Source: Halogranum rubrum (GTDB taxonomy: Archaea > Halobacteriota > Halobacteria > Halobacteriales > Haloferacaceae). From it: a stretch of 64,000 nucleotides of DNA. Made by a program: the position numbers and the translations under genes. The stretch lies in assembly GCF_900114455.1 (NCBI RefSeq), contig NZ_FOTC01000001.1, forward strand, positions 1,389,058 through 1,453,057. Direction: 5' to 3'. Of this stretch, positions 44,994 to 53,963 are shown piece by piece. The stretch's first letter is position 1. Each line of letters begins with the position of its first letter. The notes below the pieces were generated by a model, which saw nothing but the letters and a program-made list of their open reading frames with translations, did not search any database and was not told the DNA's origin.

Positions 44994-45704
44994 ATGGAAC
45001 CAGTCCTGCTGGGTCTCGCACTCGGTCTCTCGTTCGTCCATCTCTATGCCGGGTCTATCTCCCCGACCGACATCGTCTCGGCGCGCCGATGGCTCTCGTT
45101 CACCGGCGGGGTGTCCGCCGCGTACGTCTTCGTCCACCTCCTTCCGGAACTGCACGCGGGCCAAGAGACGCTCGCTGACTTCGGCCCCGTCGAGTCGTTT
45201 CTCGACCACCACGCCTATCTCCTCGCACTCGCCGGGTTCGTCGTCTTCTACGGGTTGGAGAACCTCGCACAACGGTCACAGCGCAGTGAGAGCGACGAAG
45301 GACGCGACATCTTCTGGCTTCACATCGCCTCGTTCACCGTCTACAACGGCCTCATCGGCTACCTGCTCGTTCACCGCCTGAGCGAGGGGTTCTGGAACGT
45401 CGTGCTCTTCGCACTCGCGATGGCACTGCACTTTTTCGTCACCGACGCCGGGTTCCGCCGACACCACCGACGGGCGTACCACCGACTCGGACGGTGGATA
45501 CTCTCCGTCGCCGTCGTCGCTGGCTGGGGGGTCGCACAGGTACTCTCGCTCGCAGAACCGACGCTCGCCGTCTTGGTGGCGTTTCTCTCCGGCGGCATCG
45601 TGCTCAACGTCACGAAAGAAGAGATTCCCGCGGAGCGACAGAGCGCGTACCCCGCGTTCGTCGGCGGCGTGTTCGGCTACACCGTGCTCCTACTCACCGT
45701 CTGA
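44994..45704 (+). CDS. Multi-pass membrane protein, ZIP-like (tentative)
   Basis: 236 residues, about seven helices. The first two include SARRWLSFTGGVSAAYVFVH and LLPELHAGQ, which recalls the second helix of ZIP metal transporters with its His residues, and later HLGRWILSVAVVAGWG-like (YHRLGRWILSVAVVAGWG). The resemblance is too weak to claim metal transport. The ATG at 44994 is preferred over an upstream TTG. It lies between L1 and L11 where most archaea have no gene. Confidence 0.6.
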   Translation: MEPVLLGLALGLSFVHLYAGSISPTDIVSARRWLSFTGGVSAAYVFVHLLPELHAGQETLADFGPVESFLDHHAYLLALAGFVVFYGLENLAQRSQRSESDEGRDIFWLHIASFTVYNGLIGYLLVHRLSEGFWNVVLFALAMALHFFVTDAGFRRHHRRAYHRLGRWILSVAVVAGWGVAQVLSLAEPTLAVLVAFLSGGIVLNVTKEEIPAERQSAYPAFVGGVFGYTVLLLTV

Positions 45705-45715
45705 ACGGTGCCGAA

Positions 45716-46072
45716 TCAGTTCGCGAACTCGTCGGCGAGATAGACGCCGACGAATCCGCCGAGCGCACCCAAGGCGATGGTGTACAGACTCGCGAGCACG
45801 ACGGCGACGGCGATGAACAGGAAGATTCCGCCGGCGGCGGCGGGGTCCGGAACGACGACGAAGACAGACGCCGCGAGAAAGATGATGAGTGCCAGCGGAA
45901 TCGCCGCGATGACGCCGGAGAGTGCACCGACGGACGCGCCGTTCCGTCGTTCGAGATAGCCGGCCACCGCACCACCGATGACCGGTGAGAACGGGAGGAA
46001 GGCCGTGACTACGGAGACGACGGCACCGACGAGTGCGTTGAAGAGCGTACTGCGTTGGGACGTGGCGGACAT
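45716..46072 (-). CDS. DUF5518-like membrane protein
   Basis: 118 residues, four hydrophobic segments. ALVGAVVSVVTAFLPFSPVI, then GGAVAGYLERR and GALSGVIAAIPLALII are the hallmark of a haloarchaeal family (DUF5518) of unknown role. It converges on the preceding gene with an 11-base gap. Reading from the ATG at 46072. Confidence 0.7.
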   Translation of the reverse strand: MSATSQRSTLFNALVGAVVSVVTAFLPFSPVIGGAVAGYLERRNGASVGALSGVIAAIPLALIIFLAASVFVVVPDPAAAGGIFLFIAVAVVLASLYTIALGALGGFVGVYLADEFAN

Positions 46073-46188
46073 CGGCGACCGTACGCAGGCGGGGTACAAA
46101 AGGCCTGACACGGTGACGGCGGCGGTGACGAGGTGAGCCTGCGACGACACAAACCCCTATTACCCACTGGCGTGCATCCCGGGACGAG

Positions 46189-47478
46189 ATGGACGGTCCC
46201 CACGAGAGTCACACGAGACACAGCAGACGGTCGTTCCTCCGCGCAGCGACCCTCGGGAGTACGGTCGGACTCACAGGCTGTGTCGGCAGACTCGCCGACG
46301 TCGGCGGCTGGGACCCCGAAGCCGCCCACGGTACGCCGACTGGTCCCGGTGCGGCCGACAGAACGCCCGTCGACACCGAGGCGTTCACGACCTTCCGCGG
46401 CAACCTACAGCGACACGGGTACTACCCCGAGGTGACGGTGCCCACCAACGTCCGCACGGCGTGGCGCATCCCCGGTATCAACGTCGGCGACCACACCGCC
46501 GCGAAAGCCAGCGCCGTCCGCGACCGGGAGGGAAACTACATCATCCCGGGCGACTCCGGCGAGGTACACTCCTTCACCGTCGACGGCAAGGTGAACTGGG
46601 TCGCGAGCACGTATCCCAGTGGCCGAGGAATCCACGGCACGCCGACCATCGCGAACGGCCTCGTCTACATCGGCGCGTACGACGGCGCGCTCTACGCCTT
46701 CGACGTCGGCGACGGGAGTCTCGTCTGGCGGACGCAACTCGGCGGTTCCATCGGGTCGAGTCCCGCCTACCACGACGGCGTCGTCTACATCGCCGTCGAA
46801 CATCCCGACCCCGAGGGGTCGATGGCTGGCTGTGACGCCCTCACCGGTGAAGTCGTCTGGACCGACGAACGGCCGACCGACCACCCGCACTCCATCCTCG
46901 CCATCGACCGCGACGCCGGGCGACTCACCGTCGGGTCGAACGACGGCAACCTCTACGGCTGGTCGTACCCGGCCCTCGAACACGTCTGGACGTTCGAGAC
47001 GGCGCGACCCATCAAGGGCCCCATCGCGACGTTCGACGGCGGCGCGTTCTTCGGGTCGTGGGACCACTCTATCTACCGCGTGAACCTCGAAACCGGCGAG
47101 GAGGAGTGGTCCTTCGAGACGGAGGGGATGGTGATGGGCGGAGCCTCCATCGACCCCGAGACGGGGATGGTCTACATCGGCGGCCACGACGGGAAACTGC
47201 GCGCCCTCGACGCCGCGACGGGAGAAGAGCAGTGGCAGTTCGCGACGGAGGGTCTCATCGTCGGCTGTCCGGCCCTGACGCGCGAGCACGTCCTCGTCGG
47301 GTCGTACGACACGAACTGCTACGCCATCCGCCGCGACGACGGCGAAAGTGTCTGGCGCGTTTCGGCCGACGGCTGGGTCAGCAGCGTGCCGCACGTCGAC
47401 GACGACGGCATCGTGTTCACGAGTCGGGCGACGGACGACACGTCCGGGAAGGCGATTCGACTGGTCGAGATGGTGTAG
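46189..47478 (+). CDS. PQQ-like beta-propeller lipoprotein
   Basis: 429 residues. The start SRRSFLRAATLGSTVGLTGC is a Tat signal with lipobox, so the protein is anchored outside the membrane. The rest is a beta-propeller of the BamB/PQQ-repeat type: GLVYIGAYDGALYAFDVGDG, AFFGSWDHSIYRVNLETGEE and MVYIGGHDGKLRALDAATGE show at least three regular blades. No PQQ-binding residues can be confirmed; in archaea these serve many roles. Confidence 0.85.
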   Translation: MDGPHESHTRHSRRSFLRAATLGSTVGLTGCVGRLADVGGWDPEAAHGTPTGPGAADRTPVDTEAFTTFRGNLQRHGYYPEVTVPTNVRTAWRIPGINVGDHTAAKASAVRDREGNYIIPGDSGEVHSFTVDGKVNWVASTYPSGRGIHGTPTIANGLVYIGAYDGALYAFDVGDGSLVWRTQLGGSIGSSPAYHDGVVYIAVEHPDPEGSMAGCDALTGEVVWTDERPTDHPHSILAIDRDAGRLTVGSNDGNLYGWSYPALEHVWTFETARPIKGPIATFDGGAFFGSWDHSIYRVNLETGEEEWSFETEGMVMGGASIDPETGMVYIGGHDGKLRALDAATGEEQWQFATEGLIVGCPALTREHVLVGSYDTNCYAIRRDDGESVWRVSADGWVSSVPHVDDDGIVFTSRATDDTSGKAIRLVEMV

Positions 47479-47566
47479 CGGTTCGAGCGGGCGACAGAGC
47501 GACGGAGCGTGACAGCCGTCGCTCACCGGGGAAAAACGTCAAACGAAGAGAGGTCGTTTCGTCGCG

Positions 47567-48043
47567 TTATTCGCCGAGAACGTCGTCGTACTCGCCGTCG
47601 TCGACGAGTTTCTTGAACTCGCGGGCGTCGTTGCCTTCGATGGTGACACCGAGAGAGGCACACGTGCCGGCGACTTCCTTCGCGGCGTTCTTCGTGTCGT
47701 AGGCGAGGAGGTCAGAACTCTTCTGCTCTGCGACCTTCTTCACCTGTTCGATGCTCATGTCGGCGACGAAGTTCTTCTGCGGTTCGCCGCTACCGGTCTC
47801 GAATCCGACCTCGTCCTTGATGAGCGCGGCCGTCGGCGGGACACCGACCTCGATACTGAACGAGCCATCGTCGTCGTACTCGACGGTGATGGGGACTTCC
47901 ATCCCGTCGAACGCGGCGGTCTGCTCGTTGATCTCGTTGACGACGTCCTGCACGTTCACGGGCGTCGGTCCGAGTTCAGGACCGAGGGGCGGGCCAGGGT
48001 TGGCCTTCCCGCCAGGAACGAGTGCTTCGATAGTTCCAGCCAT
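47567..48043 (-). CDS. rpl11: Ribosomal protein uL11
   Basis: 158-residue protein of the GTPase-associated centre. VPGGKANPGPPLGPELGPTP is the universal start, and the C-terminal domain contains EQVKKVAEQKSSDLLAYDTK and KEVAGTCASLGVTIEG. It is separated from rpl1 by three unrelated genes and has its own promoter, which splits the usual L11-L1-L10-L12 order. Confidence 0.96.
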   Translation of the reverse strand: MAGTIEALVPGGKANPGPPLGPELGPTPVNVQDVVNEINEQTAAFDGMEVPITVEYDDDGSFSIEVGVPPTAALIKDEVGFETGSGEPQKNFVADMSIEQVKKVAEQKSSDLLAYDTKNAAKEVAGTCASLGVTIEGNDAREFKKLVDDGEYDDVLGE

Positions 48044-48060
48044 GTCTGAACAGTCCCTGC

Positions 48061-48074
48061 GGCGACTTTTAACG
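48061..48074 (-). promoter_or_regulatory. Leaderless promoter of rpl11
   Basis: CGTTAAAAGTCGCC on the minus strand, TATA centre 27 bases before the ATG. Identical to the promoter of the zinc micro-protein gene at 41284-41297. Confidence 0.7.
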
Positions 48075-48186
48075 GTTTTCTTTCGGTCCAGTAGCTGTGT
48101 GTGCGAGTTACAGGCGTGGTTAGACGTAGTCAGGCGTGTCGGGTGTGTCGGGCGCAGTCGGTGAAGAGGCAGCGAGGCCGGGTCGC

Positions 48187-49248
48187 TCAGACGTCGACGG
48201 CGAACGACTCCACCTCGGCGACGTCGTCAGCCATCGAACCCAACAAGTCCGCGAGGGCGACGAGGTCCTCGGTGTCGATGACTTCGACCGGCGTGTGCAT
48301 GTAGCGGTTCGGCAGGCCGACGTTCAGCGAGGGGACCCCGCTCCGACTCGTGAAGAAGGCGTCTGCGTCGGTTCCCGTCCGCACGCCCGCCGCCTGCAAC
48401 TGGACGTCGATTCCCTCGGTCGCTGCCGCCGAGCGAGCGAAATCGACGAGCGTCGGGTGGTTCGCACTCCCCCGCGAGACGACGGGACCTTCTCCGAGTT
48501 CGACCGGTCCCTGTCGCTTCTTCTCGATGTTGGGGTTGTCCGTCGCGTGGGTCACGTCGACGGCGACGGCCGCATCGGGGTCGAGGTCGAAGCCGACCAT
48601 CTTTGCACCCTGGAGACCGTTCTCCTCTTGGACCGTCGAGACGGCGTAAATCGTCGCGTCTACGTCCGCTTCGACCGCTCGCCGCAGTCCCTCGGCGGCC
48701 GCCCACGTCCCGATGCGGTTGTCCATCCCGCGGGCGGCGAGGCGGGTACCCGCGAGTTGGCGAATCTGCGACGTCACCGTGACCGGGTCGCCGACTTCCA
48801 CGAGTTCGTGCGCCTCCTCGGCGCTCGATGCGCCGACGTCGACGAACTGTTCTTGCAGGTCGTCGTACTCCTCGTCGCCGACGTCGCGGAGGTGAATCGC
48901 CGTCTGGCCGACGACGCCTGCGACGGACTCCTCGCCGTGGACGGTCACGTGCTGGCCCTTCGAGACGGTTCGGTCTGCACCGCCGATGGGGCCGATACGG
49001 AGGAACCCGTCGTCGGTGATGCTCCGGACGATGTAGCCGATTTCGTCGGCGTGGCCGGTGAACGCGAGTTCGGGACCGTCGCCAGCCCCTTGGTGGACCG
49101 CGACGGCGTTCCCGTAGGCGTCGGTCGTGACTTCGTCGGCGAACTCGGAGACGTAGTCGACCCAGACGCGCTGTCCCGCGGCTTCGAAGCCCGAGGGACT
49201 CGGCGTCGTCAGGAGCGATTCGAGAAAGGCACGTCGCGTGTCGTCCAT
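48187..49248 (-). CDS. M42-family aminopeptidase (FrvX/TET-like)
   Basis: 353 residues. Zinc ligands occur in FTGHADEIGYIV (His, Asp), ARGMDNRIGTWAA (bridging Asp), VSTVQEENGLQGAK (catalytic Glu pair), VDVTHATD (Asp) and NVGLPNRYMHTPVE (His). Members are large tetrahedral aminopeptidases that trim peptides to free amino acids. The ATG at 49248 is two codons inside a possible GTG. It is divergent from the His-rich protein gene. Confidence 0.9.
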   Translation of the reverse strand: MDDTRRAFLESLLTTPSPSGFEAAGQRVWVDYVSEFADEVTTDAYGNAVAVHQGAGDGPELAFTGHADEIGYIVRSITDDGFLRIGPIGGADRTVSKGQHVTVHGEESVAGVVGQTAIHLRDVGDEEYDDLQEQFVDVGASSAEEAHELVEVGDPVTVTSQIRQLAGTRLAARGMDNRIGTWAAAEGLRRAVEADVDATIYAVSTVQEENGLQGAKMVGFDLDPDAAVAVDVTHATDNPNIEKKRQGPVELGEGPVVSRGSANHPTLVDFARSAAATEGIDVQLQAAGVRTGTDADAFFTSRSGVPSLNVGLPNRYMHTPVEVIDTEDLVALADLLGSMADDVAEVESFAVDV

Positions 49249-49329
49249 GAACACACTCCCGGGAGGAACAGCAAGAAGGCGACGATGTCCGGGGCAACGA
49301 ATAAGCCGTCAGTTCGCGTACACACTCCT

Positions 49330-49680
49330 ATGCCTGGTAAGCATTTCACACTCCTAGAGGTACACCTCGGTGACGGCCACATCCAAATCGGTCCGAAGAC
49401 GATTCGAGGCGGCGTCCACGACCACGACGGCCACCACGGTAAGCACGGCAAGCACGGCAAACACAAACACCACGGTCACGACGAGCACGAACACTACGAC
49501 CACGACCACGGCGACGAAGAACACGCGGACGACGAGAACGAGTCCAGCGGAACCGGACTCCTGCCGTTCGTCCTCGGCCTCGTCGTCCTCGGTGGTATCG
49601 CGTTCCTCGCCAGCAAGTTCCGCAGCAGAGGCGAGATGAACGAACTGGCAGAACTGGACGAGTCGGCTGCCGAGGCCTGA
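49330..49680 (+). CDS. His-rich single-pass membrane protein, unknown
   Basis: 116 residues. After a short start (GKHFTLLEVHLGDGHIQIGP) comes a run of about 40 residues, mostly His, Gly, Lys, Asp and Glu (HHGKHGKHGKHKHHGHDEHE), then one strong transmembrane helix (GLLPFVLGLVVLGGIAFLAS) and a charged tail. The His/acid tract could bind nickel, zinc, copper or protons. The N-terminal part looks like a ligand-binding fold; no signal peptide. It faces away from an M42 metallopeptidase, and tmcA follows. I know no function. Confidence 0.65.
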   Translation: MPGKHFTLLEVHLGDGHIQIGPKTIRGGVHDHDGHHGKHGKHGKHKHHGHDEHEHYDHDHGDEEHADDENESSGTGLLPFVLGLVVLGGIAFLASKFRSRGEMNELAELDESAAEA

Positions 49681-49758
49681 GTTCGGCTGTCCCGGTGAGA
49701 CGACCACCGCGAGCGTGCAGAGAGAAACCCCAATACCCCCCGCCGACAACCCGGGTGC

Positions 49759-52026
49759 ATGAACGTCAGCGCCCTCGCCGGGCGACTTCGTGCGGAGGCC
49801 GAACAGACCGACGAGCGTCGCCTGCTCGTCCTCGCCGGTGACAGAGACGCCGGTATCGACGCGGCCTATGACATCGTCGAGGGGGTCGGGTTCTCCGACG
49901 ACGGCGTCACCTTCGTCACGACCAGAGAGGGGTTCCGATTCGAACGACTCCACCCGAAACACGCCGACAGACTGCTCGGAACCACCCGCGACTGCGTCGT
50001 CCTCGACGCTCACGGAGAGTTCTCGCCGAACGCCATCGGACGACTGGTCGGGGCCGTCGACGGCGGCGGTCTCTTGGTCCTTCTCACACCTCCGCTGGAC
50101 GAGTGGCCGACGACTCGCGGCGGGTTCGACGAGTATCTCGCCGTTCCGCCGTTCACCGTCGACGACGTGACCGGCCGCTTTCGCGAGCGACTCGTCCGAA
50201 CGCTCCGCGAACATCCGGGTGTCGCCATCGTCGACGTGGAGAGTGAAACCGTCGAACGCGACGGACTCACGGGTGAGTCGTCTACAGAATCCACAGAGCC
50301 ACTTCGGTCGCAGTCGACGCAGGTGGCACCCGACACCGCGCTCTTTCCGGCGCTCGCCTACGAGTCGTGTCTGACCGACGACCAAGCACGGGCGGTCCGC
50401 TCGCTGGAACTGCTCCGCCACCCGGGACACGCCGTCGTCGTCGAAGCAGACCGAGGACGCGGGAAGTCGAGTGCAGCGGGTCTCGCGGCGGGAAGCCTCG
50501 CCGCCGAGGGTCGAGACGTGCTCGTCACCGCCCCCGGAAGCCGAAACGCCGAGGAAGTGTTCGTCCGTGCGCGTGTGTTGCTCGACGGTCTCGATGCACT
50601 CGCGGGCGAGAGCGAGAACGACGAAGAGGGACAGCACCTCCGAACCGTCGAAGGCGGTCACGTCCGTTTCGCCGACCCACCGACGGCAGCCACATTGCCA
50701 AATAACCCGGACGTCGTCGTCGTCGACGAGGCAGCGGCGCTCCCCGTCCGACTGCTCTCGCAGTTCGTCGCCGCCCCCTCGGCAGGGTTCTTCACTACGA
50801 TTCACGGCTACGAGGGCGCGGGACGCGGTTTCTCCGTCCGGTTCCGCGACCACCTCGCTGAGAGCGACAAGGTCGTCCGCGACGTCCACCTCGACGACCC
50901 GATTCGGTACGCCCGCAACGACCCCGTGGAGACGTGGGCGTTCCGCGCGCTTCTGCTCGACGCTCGCCCGGCCGTCGACCCGCTCGTCGAAGACGTGACC
51001 GTCGACAGTGTCGAGTACCGAGCCATCTCGCCGGACGAACTCGTCGAAGACGAACATCTGCTCCACGAGGCGTTCGGACTCCTCGTGCTCGCACACTACC
51101 GAACCGAACCGACCGACCTCGCTCGTCTACTCGACGCGCCGAACCTCTCGCTTCGCGCGCTCGTCGCCGACGGCCACGTCGTCTCCGTCGCGCTCCTCGC
51201 CAGAGAGGGGAACCTCGACGCCGAGACGCGCCGAGAGATGTACGATGGCGGGCGCGTGCGCGGTAACATGCTCCCCGACGTGTTGACGAGTCAACTCCGC
51301 GACGAGGACGCCGCAGTTCCGGTCGGCTACCGTGTCATGCGAATCGCCACGCACCACGCCGTCCGGTCGCGTGGACTCGGGTCGCGCTTACTCTCGGAGA
51401 TTCGCGACGAACTCGCGGACGACGTGGATTGGCTCGGCGTCGGCTACGGGGCGACGCCCGAACTACTCGACTTCTGGGACCGCAACGGCTACCGGACGGT
51501 CCACCTCTCGACCACCCGCAACGCGACCAGCGGCGAGTACTCGGCGCTGATGCTCGACCCGACGAGCGAGGCGGGGGAGGCGGTCCAATCGCGCCACACC
51601 GACTGGTTCCTCCGGCGCGTCGAAGGCGTGCTCGCCGACCTGTTGGACGACGTCGACCCCGACGTCGCCCGCGCGGCGATTCGGGCGACGCACGGCGAGT
51701 ACGCCGAGAGGCTCTCGGACAGAGATTGGCGCGTCGTCGCCGGCGCGTCCTACGGGCCCGGACTCTACGGGACCGCCCCGCGAGCCTTTCGTGACCTCGC
51801 GGTCCGACATCTCTCGAATCCGGACGCCGCGGACCTCACCGACCGCGAAGAACGACTACTGGTGCGGAAGGTACTCCAGTGTCGCCCGTGGGACGACGTC
51901 GCCGACGAACTGGACTACCTCTCGACCAGTCAGTGTATGCGGTCGCTCGGTGACGCCTACAAACCGCTCGTGGACGTCTATGGCGACGAGGTCGCTCACG
52001 CCGAGCGTGAGCGGTACACGGAATAA
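49759..52026 (+). CDS. tmcA: tRNA(Met) cytidine acetyltransferase
   Basis: TmcA makes N4-acetylcytidine, using ATP-driven RNA remodelling and acetyl-CoA; archaeal members modify tRNA and many rRNA sites. 755 residues: N-terminal DUF1726-like domain (1-170), RecD-like helicase with Walker A EADRGRGKSSAAG and Walker B DVVVVDEAAALPV, and a GNAT domain with YRVMRIATHHAVRSRGLGSR, followed by an RNA-binding tail (RKVLQCRPWDDVADELDYLS). The ATG at 49759 is the first good start. No partner gene. Confidence 0.95.
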   Translation: MNVSALAGRLRAEAEQTDERRLLVLAGDRDAGIDAAYDIVEGVGFSDDGVTFVTTREGFRFERLHPKHADRLLGTTRDCVVLDAHGEFSPNAIGRLVGAVDGGGLLVLLTPPLDEWPTTRGGFDEYLAVPPFTVDDVTGRFRERLVRTLREHPGVAIVDVESETVERDGLTGESSTESTEPLRSQSTQVAPDTALFPALAYESCLTDDQARAVRSLELLRHPGHAVVVEADRGRGKSSAAGLAAGSLAAEGRDVLVTAPGSRNAEEVFVRARVLLDGLDALAGESENDEEGQHLRTVEGGHVRFADPPTAATLPNNPDVVVVDEAAALPVRLLSQFVAAPSAGFFTTIHGYEGAGRGFSVRFRDHLAESDKVVRDVHLDDPIRYARNDPVETWAFRALLLDARPAVDPLVEDVTVDSVEYRAISPDELVEDEHLLHEAFGLLVLAHYRTEPTDLARLLDAPNLSLRALVADGHVVSVALLAREGNLDAETRREMYDGGRVRGNMLPDVLTSQLRDEDAAVPVGYRVMRIATHHAVRSRGLGSRLLSEIRDELADDVDWLGVGYGATPELLDFWDRNGYRTVHLSTTRNATSGEYSALMLDPTSEAGEAVQSRHTDWFLRRVEGVLADLLDDVDPDVARAAIRATHGEYAERLSDRDWRVVAGASYGPGLYGTAPRAFRDLAVRHLSNPDAADLTDREERLLVRKVLQCRPWDDVADELDYLSTSQCMRSLGDAYKPLVDVYGDEVAHAERERYTE

Positions 52027-52208
52027 CCGAATAACCGAATAGCGGCCGATCGAGACCCGGAATCTCGACGGTTACGTGCTCTGTAAACGACCGTTTCACG
52101 GGATTTATCAACTGAGTAATAAGGGTAAGAGGGTGTGACAGTCGATGATGTATTCTCGTTATCACGAGCCCTCCGCGCTCGACGATGGGGATACGCAACG
52201 AACAAAGC

Positions 52209-53276
52209 ATGGTAGGATACACAAAGCTTCAGAGTACCGCACTAGCTGCCTTGTTGGTGCTGTCAGCCTTCGCAGGCGCGAGTGCACTCGTCGGTGGCGT
52301 CGCCGCCGCCGACAACGGCACCACCGACGACAGCAAAGCGAACGCGACAGTCGTCAGCACGAACACGACGGTGAACGACGCCGTCGAAGAACCCGGTGAC
52401 GCCGACTGGTACGAAGTCAGCGTCGACGCGAATCGGACGCTTCTCGTGACGGTGTACGGGCAAGAGACGGCAGACGACGGGTCGATAGAGCCGAAAGACC
52501 TGAACGTCACCGTCTACACCGCCGACGGCGAGCGAGTAGAGACAGACACGACCGAGATGCTGATTTACGGTGACGGAAAGCCGGCCGCTGTCGCACTCCC
52601 CGTCGACGAGAGCGGCACCTACTACATCGAAATCGGCGCGATGTACGGGAACCCCGAGGACCCCGACGCGGAACCAGCGACGGGGCCGAAACGGTACGAG
52701 ATGAACGTGACGGCGATTCCGCAGGACCCGTACGAACCGAACAACGACGAGGCGAACGCGACGACACTCTCGGACGGACAGACGGTGTCGGCGTCGCTCG
52801 TCGGTGGTGACAAGGACGTCTACGCAGTCGAACTCGACGCGGGCGAGACGGTGACCGCCACCTACGACGAGACGAACGTCGTCAACGACTCCTTCTGGGG
52901 TGGGTACGGTCACGACCTGTTCGTGGACGGACCGGACGCTACTTCGGTGAACACGACCGAACTCGACGGCGGTGAGCGAGTCGTGTTCACGGCGAACGAG
53001 AGCGGGACGTACTACGTCACCGCGGGACTGAACTACGACTCCGTCGAGGCGACGTTCTTCGAGAGTACGGACGCGGTCCAGTACGACTTCACAGTAGACG
53101 TGGAGGGTGGCGAGAGCGACCCAGCGGACGGCACCGACGACGAGAGTCAACCTGACGCCGGTGACGGTGAGACTGACGAAGAGACGACTGACGGCACCGA
53201 CGGTACCGATGGCACCGACGACACCGACGAGACGGCTGACGACGACAGCCCCACCGTCGAAGACGGCGACTGCTGA
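52209..53276 (+). CDS. Secreted glycoprotein-like PPC-domain protein
   Basis: 355 residues with a Sec signal (TKLQSTALAALLVLSAFAGA, ending about residue 35) and a mature part of two PPC-like beta-sandwiches: EEPGDADWYEVSVDANRTLL with SGTYYIEIGAM, and GDKDVYAVELDAGETVTATY with ESGTYYVTAGL. There are about ten N-X-S/T sites, as in haloarchaeal surface glycoproteins, and an Asp/Thr/Gly-rich C-terminal spacer. No archaeosortase PGF motif is visible at the end (EDGDC); the final cysteine is unusual. Start at 52209 follows the signal; a start at 52185 adds eight residues. Confidence 0.75.
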   Translation: MVGYTKLQSTALAALLVLSAFAGASALVGGVAAADNGTTDDSKANATVVSTNTTVNDAVEEPGDADWYEVSVDANRTLLVTVYGQETADDGSIEPKDLNVTVYTADGERVETDTTEMLIYGDGKPAAVALPVDESGTYYIEIGAMYGNPEDPDAEPATGPKRYEMNVTAIPQDPYEPNNDEANATTLSDGQTVSASLVGGDKDVYAVELDAGETVTATYDETNVVNDSFWGGYGHDLFVDGPDATSVNTTELDGGERVVFTANESGTYYVTAGLNYDSVEATFFESTDAVQYDFTVDVEGGESDPADGTDDESQPDAGDGETDEETTDGTDGTDGTDDTDETADDDSPTVEDGDC

Positions 53277-53377
53277 CCGTCACTCGGCCGCCTCTCCAGC
53301 TTTACTTTTTTCGAACTACGTGCACTGTGACCACGAGTACCTAGGATTACCCGTGGCGACGTCGTAGTCTACGAGCG

Positions 53378-53542
53378 ATGTCCGAGTGCAGCGAAGACGG
53401 CTGTGAGAACCCGGCCGCCGTCCGTCTCTCTATTCCCTGGGCCGACGACAGAGACGTCTGTACGGCACACGGGCGAGCGTTAGTTCAGCAGGACGGCGTC
53501 GTCGCCGAGGTGCTGGACGGGGCCGAGGTGGACTGGCGATAA
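53378..53542 (+). CDS. Zinc-finger-like micro-protein, 54 residues
   Basis: Short gene with Cys4, Cys9, Cys28 and His31 (CSEDGC, then VCTAHG) spaced for one zinc ion. It is acidic and starts at ATG 53378 (SECSEDGCENPAAVRLSIP). Haloarchaea encode many such micro-proteins and their roles are largely unknown. Codon third-position GC is high as in its neighbours, which supports coding. It converges on the next gene with a seven-base gap. Confidence 0.65.
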   Translation: MSECSEDGCENPAAVRLSIPWADDRDVCTAHGRALVQQDGVVAEVLDGAEVDWR

Positions 53543-53549
53543 CGGAGAG

Positions 53550-53882
53550 TCAGAGTCCGCTGGCGACGGCGAAGACGACGATACCGGCGACACCGACCAA
53601 GCCGACTGCTCCGCAGAGGCGCGTGGCCCGGAGGTAGCCGTCGCGGTGTTGGTCGAACGTCCCCGTCGCGACACCGAGACTCGCGATAGCGACGCCGAGA
53701 AGCATCCCGGTGATGGCGAGCGAGAACGGCGACCCGATTGGGTCGGAGAGGAGGGCCGCGAGCGACCGTGAGGAGACGACCGAAGCCCAGTAGCTTCCGA
53801 GTGAGAACAGCGAGAACAGGAGCAGACCACCGGCGAGGACGCGCTTCGTGGCCGCTCGAACGGAGGTGGAGGGCAGGTCCAT
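53550..53882 (-). CDS. Three- or four-helix membrane protein, unknown
   Basis: 110 residues with hydrophobic segments at about 14-36, 50-70 and 88-108. Possible starts are 53882 and 53936; the shorter form is taken, as the extra residues (SDSLRPSSYLSLGRSGG) are unlike a membrane protein N-terminus. Not recognised. Confidence 0.55.
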   Translation of the reverse strand: MDLPSTSVRAATKRVLAGGLLLFSLFSLGSYWASVVSSRSLAALLSDPIGSPFSLAITGMLLGVAIASLGVATGTFDQHRDGYLRATRLCGAVGLVGVAGIVVFAVASGL

Positions 53883-53963
53883 GCCGCCGCTTCGTCCGAG
53901 TGACAGATAACTACTGGGACGGAGAGAGTCGCTCACAACGCGAAAAACGGAGAACTCGACGAC

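Noticed and set aside
49441-49480. Regular HGK-coding repeat considered as CRISPR or satellite
   Set aside because: The period is 9 bases with only a few copies and encodes a His-rich tract; no spacers.
49354-51096. 580-residue open frame on the minus strand
   Set aside because: Antisense to tmcA and to the His-rich protein; repetitive charged translation.
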